DNA from: Amorphophallus konjac
Lineage: Eukaryota > Streptophyta > Magnoliopsida > Alismatales > Araceae
Reading direction: 5' to 3'
Assembly (NCBI GenBank): GCA_022559845.1
Contig: CM040123.1
Coordinates: forward strand, 301,060,642 to 301,124,641
Length of the DNA: 64,000 nt
Shown here: positions 37,217 to 47,286 of the stretch, in pieces
How positions within the stretch are numbered: the stretch's first letter is position 1
Layout of the letters: each line of letters opens with the position of its first letter
Notes under the pieces: model-generated
What the model was told of the DNA's origin: nothing
Database searches by the model: none
Seen by the model: only the letters and a program-made list of their open reading frames with translations
Position numbers and translations under genes: made by a program

Positions 37217-37578
37217 GTGCCAAATAATTATATACGATAGGCTAGCAATTAGACAAACCTACGTTGTCCTTTTCATACGTGAATAATGCCATGAATAGTA
37301 TCACTTTTTATTTAAAAAAAAATTTTCAAAAACAATTATATGTAAAAATAGAGAAAAATATAAGGATCTTATCCATGAAATTTTATTAACTAACTCCATC
37401 AAATTTTAAAGATAAAAATCATGAAAGTTAAGTGGGAAGTTTAAAATAAATAAGCCACCCTCTCATAGGAGCTACAATCCACCAGACAACCTTTCGATTC
37501 CCTTATCCCCAACAGCCTGTACAAGCTGTAAAGTCCCATTATTTCAGATCTTCCCTCCCATTCGTTCATGACAGACCC

Positions 37579-37586
37579 TATAAACA
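37579..37586 (+). promoter_or_regulatory. TATA-like box of the D 5' LTR
   Basis: TATAAACA in GACCCTATAAACATACCCC; the 3' LTR has it at 47878-47885. Confidence 0.6.
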
Positions 37587-37699
37587 TACCCCTTTGCTAC
37601 CCCCATTCTAGACTAGCTAAGGTTGGGGCAAAACTTTGCAGGGAAGGGTTCTGCTACTACGATCTTGCAACAGGTAGGTGTTCTCATCTTTTAACTAAA

Positions 37700-38390
37700 C
37701 TAATAGCTAATCTAGGATGATTAGTCTAGGCATTTAGTCTTAGGCTCATTTCCATGCGATATTTAGTGTTTATAAAGCATGTGTTGGCTTAAATCTAGGA
37801 TGATTAGTATGCCTTAGCTTCATACCTAAGATAATTAGCATGTATTAACTTTATACCCAGAATAATTAGCAAGTATTAGTCTCATATCTAGAATGATTAA
37901 CATGTGTTGGCTTAAATCTAGGATGATTAGCATGCATTAGCTTCATACTTGAGATGATTAGCATGTATTAGCTTTATACCTAAGATAATTAGTATGTATT
38001 AGCCTTATACCGAAAATAATTAGAAAGTATTAGTAAGTATTAACAAGTATTAGTAAGTATTAGTCTCATACCTAGAATAATTAGCATGTGTTAATTTAAA
38101 TCTAGGATGATTAGCATGTATTAACTTCATACCTAAGCCGATTAGCATGCATTAACTTCATACTTGAGATGATTAGCATGTATTAGCTTCATACCTAAGC
38201 CGATTAGCATGCATTAGCTTCATACTTGAGATGATTAGCATGTATTAGCTTTATACCTAAGATAATTAGCATGTATTAGCCTTATACCCAGAATAATTAG
38301 CAAGTATGAGTAAGTATTAGTCTCATACCTAGAATAATTAGCATGTGTTAGCTTAAATCTAGGACGATTAGCATGTATTAGCTAATATCT
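37700..38390 (+). repeat. AT-rich ~37-bp imperfect tandem repeats in D's U3
   Basis: More than a dozen units of the form ATTAGCATGTATTAGCTT then CATACCTAAGATA or ATCTAGGATG. Repeated in the 3' LTR at 47970-48700 with small unit gains and losses. Confidence 0.9.
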
Positions 38391-38968
38391 ATATTTGATA
38401 TAGTTCATGCTTTAGTAAAGGGCCTGTCATTATGTCAATTTCTATGAAACTAAAATCACCATGTTAAAGATGTTATATGAGAGAAACTAAAGCCTGAAAA
38501 TAGTGAAAGAAGAAATTGTAGTCAAGAGGATGAAAAATGTGGAAAAAGACCAAGTTGAAAGAGGCCAAGTGGAAAAAGACCAAGTTGAAAGCACAATGAA
38601 ATGATATTGAAAATAGGGGGTTCTAAGAAGGAGAATAATGAAAAATCTAGAGAGAATGAGAATATGTGAAAGAAGAGAAAGTCATAGATTGGAAGGTTAG
38701 GAAGAAGTTTTATGAAGAGTGCAGAGAGAGAAAATGAGAGGAAGAAGGTGAAAAATGTGAAAAAAATGAGATCTATAGGCGCATGTGAACAGTTACTGAG
38801 TAAAAAATAGAACCGTAGAAAATTAATTATAACTTAAAAACTAAGAACAATTGGAGGATGTGGTAGAAGAAGAAAATCTATATCTACAAGAGAAGAAGAA
38901 CTTTTGTGAAGAACTCAGAGTGAAAGGAAGATTGGAAGGGCATGAAAACTGGAGAACAAAAGAAAGTA

Positions 38969-39110
38969 TCGACCCTGCCTGTTCGCAGGGTTGACGCGAT
39001 GAACTGATGAGTCGACCCTGCCTATTCGCAGGGTTGACGCGATGAACTGATGAGTCGACCCAGCCTGTTCGCAGGGTTGACGCGATGAACTGCAGGGTTA
39101 ACGCGATGAA
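38969..39110 (+). repeat. 43-bp dyad repeats in the D LTR
   Basis: Units at 38969, 39012 and 39055 of TCGACCCTGCCTGTTCGCAG followed by GGTTGACGCGATGAACTGATGAG. Each holds TCGACCCTG...CAGGGTTGA, a strong hairpin. The 3' LTR has them at 49268, 49311 and 49354. Confidence 0.9.
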
Positions 39111-40383
39111 CTACAGCTGGCTCATTGCGTTAACCTGATCGTTAGGCTTTCGCTTTTGCCATCTCCACTGATAGATGGCAGCCTGAGAGGTGATATTTAA
39201 CTTCTGACAGGGTCCTCTAAACCCTGTATAATTCCCAGGAAGGGCATTCCACAGTGAGGGTGTCGTTTCTAAAATTGTCAGGTGGCCCATAAGGCACCTC
39301 TCTTATCTAGTTTTTTTCCGTGTATCAAACGTTACTGGTTTCCACTCCTAGTTCATCCCTACACATTAATGCGCCCTTGGATTCCATTCCATAATTCTAC
39401 CTTATATATCATACTGGTCAAACCTTAAAATTCCATATTGGCTATAAATGAGAGTGGATGTCCACAGACATGATTAATGCTGTGCATATAGGGCCCGGTC
39501 TGGTCCTGGGAGGAGCACCCGAAGGTACTTGTGCCCATGGGAGTTCATTGACCACGGTGTTTGGCATTGCACCGAAGTACTTGCTTGCTAGGCTTTAGAC
39601 ATTCCACTCATTCTCGTAATATTACTTGATTGATTGGACTTGAGACCCGCAGAAGGGTAAAGTTTTGCTTGAATGAAATTGATAAATAGCCAATTCCAAT
39701 TTTACATGCTTGAATTTATATTACTTGCTTGACATGAGTTCTTACTCTCTTGGAAAGATTTCGTTAATTCCAGTTATTACTTGCTTGAATCTCTTGCTAT
39801 TGCTACATTGAAGTTGGAATCCTTATACTCTCACTTGTTATTCCTTCACTGCTCTTGTCGATTTTTACAATCCTTGATATCTACTCATCTACATGCATAG
39901 TTTTACTAACATTAATTGAACTTGTAAATCACTTAAAGCCTGTTAAATCTTGAGATGTAATTCCTACTGAGCGATTCGCTCATCTAGTTGTTTTCTAATA
40001 TTTTCAGGTAATTTGGATGCCAACCAACACTCGGAAGGGAATGAGACTGAGTGATGAGTGTTAGAGTGAAGTTATCAAATTGTCATGTCCCTTTTGTTAT
40101 TGTATTAGTTCACTTATGTCAGTTGTATCAATTCATCTATGTCATTTGTATTAGTCAACTTGATTAGAACTGCTCAAGATTTGAAGCCTGGTCGTTGGAC
40201 TCTGGGAACACATGTAATTGTCCTTTGATTAATTGTGACAATTGTCAGCTTGTACTATTTGTATTAAATTTCGAGTTAAATCTTAGTTATTTGCGCACTC
40301 TGATATTTACATGATTGACACGATCTATATAGACGCGTCACGCCTCCGGGTAATCTTCCGCGCTCGGGGCGTGACAGTCTTCG

Positions 40384-40395
40384 TGGTATCAGAGC
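40384..40395 (+). other. Primer binding site of D
   Basis: Exact TGGTATCAGAGC, seven bases after the LTR. Confidence 0.9.
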
Positions 40396-40608
40396 CGAGG
40401 TTTTCAAACCTAGGGAACTAGAAAAAAATAAACGGTTAGAAATTGAAATCTAAGTAAAAACTTGAGTCCAAGGATAGGTAAAACCCAAGTTCAAGGATAG
40501 ATATACCTTACCCGGTGAGATGGATAGAGCCATGGGTTAAGTTCTACAATGACTTTCGACCTTACAAGTAAATCCGATATTTATCATACTTAACTCTTTT
40601 GTAGGATC

Positions 40609-41329
40609 ATGGCTGCAGAAAGAGCACAATGGCGCGAGATGCAGCGCACCGTGCAAGGCCTCACACAGGCACTACAGCAAGTGGCCCAAGGCGGAGCAAA
40701 TCGTGGAGCGGGAGATCTCTACTGAAGTTTCCGTAACATGAACCCACCGAGGTTCACGGGTTCGTCCGACCCCGAGGATGCCGAGAATTGGCTAAAGGAG
40801 ATGGAACGAATCTTCCGTGTGATGCAATGCGCGGATGAAGAGAAGGTTTTAATTGCCGTATTCCAACTAGAGCGGGACGCTCGATGCTGGTGGGAATCCA
40901 TAGAAGTAACACTGCCAGAATACCATGTCACATGGGATGAATTCATGGAGCATTTCAACAACAAGTACTTCTCCGATCATATCCAGGAAAAGAAAGCCAC
41001 GGAATTCGCCGTTCTAAAACAACGGGGCTTGAAAGTGGCCGAGTATGAGGCCCAATTCTCCAGATTATCTAGGTATGCACCCCACTTGGTGTGTACGGAA
41101 AAGATGAAGGTAAGAAGATTCCTCAACGGGCTTCGGCCCCATTATATCACACAACTTGCCCCGATGGACATCCAAGTCTATTCGGAGATGGTTCGGCGTG
41201 CTCAACTGCTGGAAGACGCCACCGAATTATCTGAGAGAATCCGAGGAAGAGACAAGAAGGAACCCGTCACAAGCCCGGGAAAATTCAAACAATCCTTCAA
41301 CAAGAAGCGATTCTTCATGGGAGGGGAGC
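40609..41329 (+). pseudogene. gag: Gag N-terminal part of D, split by E
   Basis: MAAERAQWREMQRTVQGLTQ from ATG 40609. A TGA at 40723-40725 (DLY*SFRN; A has Arg there). It continues open from 40738 through MNPPRFTGSSDPEDAENWLK, ARCWWESIEVTLPEYHVTWD and RFLNGLRPHYITQLAPMDI to FNKKRFFMGGE, where E interrupts. Almost the same protein as A's gag. The target duplication GGAGC of E is 41325-41329. Confidence 0.93.
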
Positions 41330-43079
41330 TGATGTAACACCAACCTTAGACCTATTTGCAAGCATTCAAGTTTGAGCAGTGGACTCACACTAGCGAGCTC
41401 ACCCGTATGGCGCACACTAGTACCCGATGGCGACTAGGCGATGTTGGAGAGGGTCCGAGGCGGGACCTTTAAGCTCCAGTGGTTGGCTAGCTTGGGAAGA
41501 ACCCCAAATGGGCCTAGGATGCCCAAATCATGGGCGGCCAACACACCAAGTTAAGTGGATGCTCTCACAACTCGCCCGCGGTGGTCACTCAATTTGGTGG
41601 CAATTTAAATCGGACACTCTCATTCCGCCGACGGAGTAACTAAAGCAATACTAAGCTAAACAAGTCCATTACAGCAATGAGGGATGTTCAGGAGCTCACC
41701 TAGCCGGCGTTAAGACGCCGACTCCGGCCGGAGACGGGGGTGAGCGGGGAGGCGAGGGTATGCACCCGCACGCCGCGTCGATTGAAGCTTCAAACCTGCG
41801 ACTTAATAATGACATGAACTACACCCCATGCAAGGGGGGGATCTCGGGGTGGGGATTAAGTGAATTACAGCCAAAACTACCTCCACGCAGGGAGGGGCCT
41901 TCAGCCGGCCAAGCGGGGTGGGGAATTATACAAAGAGGACCGACTTTCCGAGCTCCGCCGGTTCTGCCTTTCTTCTGTATTTCTAGACAGGGGGTCGATG
42001 TTGATGCTGCCAAAAATTCCACCGAGCTCAGAACCTGATGAGACTTGCGCCAAAAGATTTCTAACGGACCAAGGATGATCTCTGAATTTTTGCTGAGCCT
42101 GGTACAGTAGTTTCTGGTCGGGGAAGATTCTGGAACCGGACTGATTGGTTCTGCCTCTGTCTGGTGCAGAACAATGTGGCTGGTTGCAGAGGGTGCCACG
42201 ATCACTACCAAGCTCTGATTGAGGCGAGACCTGAACCGTTGGAACCGTGGTCGAGTCTTATTTCTGTTGGAACTGACGGCAAGGTCGGAAGATGTCGGAG
42301 AAGACCGGGACGATCAAATGAGTAGAGGGGTGTCGGTTCTGGCTCCTGCAAACTGACCTGACACACTTGGAGTAGAAAATTTGTAACTTGAGATGCCGAT
42401 GTCCAAATGCAGCTCTGCTTCTTGAGGATGAAAGAGGACTTAAGAGGGAAGAATTTTTCTGAAGAACACTTGTTCTGAATCCCAAAAGGTTCACCGTGGC
42501 CGAGCTTCCACTCTCGCTCTGGCTCTCTACCTGGGGTCTTCTGCGCAGTCGAGGGAGATCGGCTCCTACGGACAGCTCCGACCTCGGAACCTGGCGAGAC
42601 CACCTTTGTTGGAAAGCTAACTCGCAGACGATTCTAGAAATGTAGGCCTTGTCACCTTAATCTGTGAGGGACGGTCGTGGCTGCCTCTGCAAGTCGCTGC
42701 AACTCTGCTGCCTGAAACAGAGATAGAATGAGGAGATGTGCAAGGGGAGAGCAAGGGGGAGGGGGGTGAACTTGGTTTGACCAAGGGGGAGCTGGGGGGC
42801 GAATTTGGAAGCTTGGGGGTGGGGGGAGATGAAAGGGCACAGCCCAAGGGGAGGGAAATTTGAATTTGGGCTTAGGGAAGAGCCCCTTCAACCTTGGGGA
42901 GAGGAAGGGGTGCTTAGGAAGTGGTGTTGGGTAGTTGGGGGTTGGGAGGTGGGGTGTGGATTGGAGGATGCCACCTTGGGTTGGGGGGGAGTTAAATGAG
43001 TGTATGGGGAAGAGGAGAGGTCTTAATGAGGGGTGAATGGGGAGGAGAGAGAAAATTCTGAAAATTGGGGTGGAGGGAG

Positions 43080-43135
43080 AGAGAGAGAGAGGGGGGGACC
43101 CCTTAGAGAGAGAGAGGGATAAAGAGAGAGAGATA
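43080..43135. repeat. GA-rich microsatellite within E
   Basis: Interrupted (GA)n with a G run in the middle. On the element's sense strand it is a CT-rich leader-like stretch about 90-140 bp after the TATA box. Confidence 0.8.
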
Positions 43136-43220
43136 TTGAGAGAGGAATCTAGAGGGATTTGGAGTTTTTCTGGAATTCAATATTCATGCATTAGTTCTTA
43201 CATATGAGGAGTGGGGTGGC

Positions 43221-43230
43221 CTATTTATAG
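43221..43230 (-). promoter_or_regulatory. TATA box of E
   Basis: CTATAAATAG on the minus strand within GCCTATAAATAGGCC, itself near-palindromic. Confidence 0.65.
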
Positions 43231-43550
43231 GCACAAGACATTTCACATGACCATACTGACCCTGACAACTGACATAATGACCAAATACTCCAAGGGAGGG
43301 GCGCGCTTGGGTCTAGCCCACTATTTGGGCCCAATAGCCTAATGAACCAACATAATGACACACGACTTAGGAAAATGACTTTCTAACCTAGGTACATGAC
43401 TCAAATAAAGGGAAAATTACATGATTAAGACTCAAATAAAAATAAGAAAATTACATGACTTGACTCACTAACACATGAGGAGCATAATGGCGTACACCGA
43501 TGATCAATCCGAGCTTCAGAAAATGTGGAGGGGCAAGGGATGTCCCCATC

Positions 43551-43828
43551 AGGAGCCCTCCAAGGCAAAGAAATTCCAGAAGAATGACAGGCCATTCTCC
43601 ACCACCATACCATCAAAGGAGCTTTACAAGTATTGTGATAAAGCTGGTCATAAGATCGAGGAATACTGGAGAAAGTTAGGAGCTTGCCTTCGATGTGGGA
43701 GTCGAGAGCATCGGATTCCAGATTGCCCACTGATGAAGGAGTAGGACATCAAAGATGAGAAGCGTCCGGTAAAGAAACAAGGCCGTCTGCAAGCTCTCCG
43801 AGAGACAGAAACCACTGAAGGTGGAATT
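43551..43828 (+). pseudogene. gag: Gag C-terminal part of D with zinc knuckles
   Basis: Resumes EPSKAKKFQKNDRPFST after E, then KYCDKAGHKIEEYWRK (last zinc Cys replaced by Tyr) and CLRCGSREHRIPDC intact. A TAG at 43742-43744 stands where A has Gln (MKEQD). It continues in frame toward the protease. Confidence 0.9.
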
Positions 43829-44191
43829 GTGGAAGGTACTCTCACTATTTGTTCAAAAACTGCTCAAGTTTTATTCGATACCGGAGCAACGCATTCATTC
43901 GTTTCCAAGAACTTTGCTGCTTCATTTTCTAAGAAACATGAACTGTTAGATTTGGTCATATCTACACCTCTTGGGAATGAGTCTGATATCACTTATCACT
44001 ATCCAAACTGTGAAGTGATGATTAAGGGAAATAATTTACCTGCTGACCTGATATGCCTAGATATGAAGGGTTATGACGTCATACTAGGTGCCGACTGGCT
44101 ATCCATATACCAAGCAACTGTAGATTACCGGCATGGCAAGGTAACTTTCGTAGATTTCCCAGAGCTAGTTTACAATAGCCCTCGGAGTTAA
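43829..44191 (+). pseudogene. pol: Aspartic protease of D
   Basis: FDTGATHSFVSKNF active site and [12 protein letters not shown] flap-side motif intact. It stops at TAA after YNSPRS, where A reads on. In the working element this is cleaved from gag-pol. Confidence 0.92.
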
Positions 44192-44200
44192 TCACTTCTT

Positions 44201-44944
44201 ATGTCAGCACTCCGAGCTAGTAAACTTATGAATAAGGGATGCATGACTTTCATTGCATTCGTGATTGCCACGGAAGTCGAGAAGGTTAAACTTGAAGACA
44301 TCCGTGTAATTCGGGATTTTCTCGATGTTTTTCCAGAAGATTTAACCGGCTTACCCCCGGAAAGGGAAGTGTCATTCACAATCAACCTTGTCCCTGGTGC
44401 TCGTCCTATTTCCAGGGCACCATACAGAATGTCCCCTGCTGAGCTGAAGGAACTAAAAGAGCAGCTAATGGAGTTATTGAACAAGGGTTTCATCAGGCCG
44501 AGTACTTCCCCATGGGGAGCACACGTGCTATTCGTCAAAAAGAAGGACGGATCAATGAGATTATGCATAGATTATCGGAAGCTAAATCACCTTACAATCA
44601 AGAACAAGTATCCACTGCCAAGGATTGATGAGCTGTTCGATCAACTATCTGGAGCTTTATATTTCTCCAAGATTGATCTTCGTTCTGGTTATCACCAATT
44701 GAAGATAAAAGAAGAAGACATTCATAAAACTGCATTCCGAAGCAGGTATGGGCATTACGAATTTACTGTTATGCCTTTCGAACTAACAAATGCCCCCGCA
44801 GCTTTTATGCATTTAATGAACATCATTTTTAGGCCCTATTTAGACCAATTTATTGTGGTCTTTATTGATGATATTCTGATCTATTCAAAGACCGAAGAGG
44901 ATCATGAAGAACACCTCAAGAAGGCATTGCAGATATTAAGGTGA
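44201..44944 (+). pseudogene. pol: Reverse transcriptase of D
   Basis: [53 protein letters not shown], and catalytic FIDD in [12 protein letters not shown] all present. It ends in TGA after ALQILR (a Glu codon in A). The PF(G) turn is PFELTNAP, a Gly>Glu change near the active site. Confidence 0.92.
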
Positions 44945-44947
44945 AAC

Positions 44948-46258
44948 AAGCTATATGCCAAATTCAGCAAATGCGAGTTTTGGCTCGATGAAGTATCCTT
45001 CTTAGGCCATATCATTTCGAAGAACGGAATTGCTGTTGACCCATCAAAGGTCGAAGCCGTGAAGAACTGGGAACGACCCACAAATGTAACTGAGATTCGG
45101 AGCTTCTTGGATCTAGCTGGTTACTATCGGCGTTTTATAAAGGACTTCTCCAAAATTGATGTTCCCCTGACCAGGTTAACCCGCAAGGAAGTGCCTTATG
45201 AGTGGAAGGAAGACTGTGAAAAGAGTTTCCAAACTTTGAAGGATCTCTTGACCACTGCTCCAGTCTTATCATTACCAATGGAAGGAGAAAAATACGAGGT
45301 ATATACCGATGCTTCTGGTATTGGCCTCGGATGTGTATTGATGCAGAATGGGAGAGTCATTGCATACTCTTCCCGACAATTGAAGAAACATGAAGAGAAC
45401 TACCCAGTCCACGACTTAGAACTGGCCGCAGTAGTATTCGCTTTAAAGATCTGGAGGCACTATCTCTACGGAGAACAATTCACTGTGTACTCCGATCATA
45501 AAAGCCTCAAGTACTTATTCTCCCAAAAGGAGCTGAACATGCGGCAAAGGCGTTGGCTCGAGTATCTCAAGGATTTCGACTTCACTATACAGTACCATCC
45601 TGGTAAGGGTAATTCCGTAGCTGATGCCCTTAGTCGAAAGCCGAGAACAATATTGGCCAACTGCATGATAGAAGAATGGAAACTGCTGGAGAAATTCTCT
45701 GAGCTTGATATCAGCACAGATGAGAAGAACATGTGTATTATTCTATCTCATATGAGCCTACATCCAGATTTGCTACCTGAAATCAAGAAGTTACAAGAAG
45801 AGGATCCCTCGCTAGTGGAGATAAAGAGCAAGCTGGACGAGAGACTGGATTTCAAGCTGGCACCTGATGGCAGATTACTATTTCATGCACGGACATGTGT
45901 GCCCGACTGTCCCGAATTGAAGAAGAAGATTCTTGAAGAAGCTCATAGATCGAGGTACACGATCCACCCTGGAGCCACTAAGATGTACCAAGACTTGAAA
46001 AGAACTTTTTGGTGGCCTAACATGAAAAGGGAGGTAGCAGACTTTGTGTCTCGTTGTCTCACATGCCAACAAGTGAAGGCGGAACATCAAAAACCCGCCG
46101 GAAAGCTACATCCGCTGGATATTCCCAAGTGGAAGTGGGAAGACATTGGCATGGACTTTATCATGGGTTTGCCCAAGTTTAGGAGCGGATATGATGGAAT
46201 TTGGGTAATTATCGACCGGTTAACTAAATCGGCCCATTTCTTACCCATCAAAAGTTGA
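44948..46258 (+). pseudogene. pol: RT end, RNase H and integrase N-terminus of D
   Basis: Starts in the RT thumb, then [20 protein letters not shown], RNase H ([29 protein letters not shown]), the integrase zinc region ([10 protein letters not shown]...[11 protein letters not shown]) and the first Asp ([11 protein letters not shown]). It ends in TGA after LPIKS, the same codon and the same AGT TGA context as in A; B and C have Arg codons there. Confidence 0.93.
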
Positions 46259-47188
46259 TGGTCATTCGACGTACTTGCTGCCCTGTATATTAAGGAGATG
46301 GTTAGATTGCATGGAGTTCCCGTCTCGATCGTATCTGACCGAGACCCACGCTTCACCTCTCATTTTTGGAAGAGTCTACAACACTCTCTGGGGACGAAAC
46401 TTAATTTCAGCACTGCTTTCCATCCCCAGACAGACGGTCAGACTGAAAGGACAAATCAGGTTATTGAAGATATGTTAAGGGCATGTATTATAGATTTCGG
46501 CGAAAGCTGGCATGACCACTTACCACTAGCCGAATTTGCATATAATAACAGCTATCAAGCTAGTATTCAAATGGCTCCTTTCGAGGCGCTTTATGGCAGG
46601 AGTTGTCATTCTCCAATATGCTGGGAAGAAGTCGGTGAAAGACAAATTCTAGGCCCAGATATGGTTAGAGATTCGACTGAGAAGATACACCTTATCAGAG
46701 AGAGACTCAAGGTAGCTCAGTGCAGGCAAAAATCTTATGATGATAACAGAAGGAGAGATTTGGAATTTCAAGTGGGTGACCATGTATTTCTCAAGGTATC
46801 TCCTGGCCGAGGTATTAGAAGATTCGGTGTTAAGGGCAAGCTTACACCAAGGTTTATTGGTCCATTTGAAGTATTGGAAAGAGTGGGCAAGGTGGCTTAC
46901 CGCATTGCCTTACCTCCTCAACTCTCAAAAGTGCACAATGTATTTCATATATCTATGCTGAAGAAATATGTGCACGACCCTTCTCACGTCATCAATCATG
47001 TTGAATTGGTGATTCAAAGGGATCTTACTTATGAACAAAGGCCGATGCAGATCCTCGACCGCGAAGTTCGAGTTCTAAGGAGCAAGACGATCCCTATGGT
47101 AAAAATCCAATGGAATCGATGCTCGGAGCAAGAAGCAACTTGGGAGACCGAGGAATCTATGAAGAGAAGATACCCAGAACTATTTTAG
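46259..47188 (+). pseudogene. pol: Integrase C-terminal part and chromodomain of D
   Basis: In frame after the TGA at 46256-46258. [13 protein letters not shown], the [20 protein letters not shown] region, [29 protein letters not shown] and chromodomain IPMVKIQW...EATWETEES, ending RYPELF at the natural stop. No further lesion. Confidence 0.93.
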
Positions 47189-47273
47189 TCGGCAAGTATC
47201 TTATGCTTTATACAGTATCCTTATGTAGTTGAATTTACCCTTATACAATTGAATTTGGGGACCAAATTCTTTT

Positions 47274-47286
47274 AAGTAGGGGAGGG
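47274..47286 (+). other. Polypurine tract of D
   Basis: AAGTAGGGGAGGG directly before the 3' LTR, identical to that of A. Confidence 0.9.

Larger units (their letters stand above)
37003..40376 (+). repeat. 5' LTR of D
   Basis: Contains a tRNA-like unit (37129-37204), TATA box TATAAACA (37579), a long array of ATTAGCATGTATTAGC-type repeats (37700-38390), 43-bp dyad repeats (38969-39110), the conserved block (39429-39544), the palindrome TGAGCGATTCGCTCA (39968-39982) and a terminal inverted repeat GTCACGCC...GGGCGTGAC. No gene. Confidence 0.95.
41330..43550 (-). mobile_element. Element E: probable 2.2 kb solo LTR in D's gag
   Basis: Flanked by exact GGAGC duplications (41325-41329, 43551-43555). 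Minus-strand ends TGATGGGGACATCCC...GGTGTTACATCA give TG...CA with inverted TGATG/CATCA. A TATA box lies on the minus strand at 43221-43230. No coding domain or internal repeat pair was seen, so a solo LTR left by LTR-LTR recombination is the simplest reading. The minus strand carries TC-rich runs (43080-43130) downstream of the TATA box. Many open frames here reflect GC-rich composition. Confidence 0.75.

Noticed and set aside
41819..43000. Several 70-130 codon frames in E
   Set aside because: They lie on both strands of a GC-rich LTR-like unit with proline/serine-rich low-complexity products and no domain.
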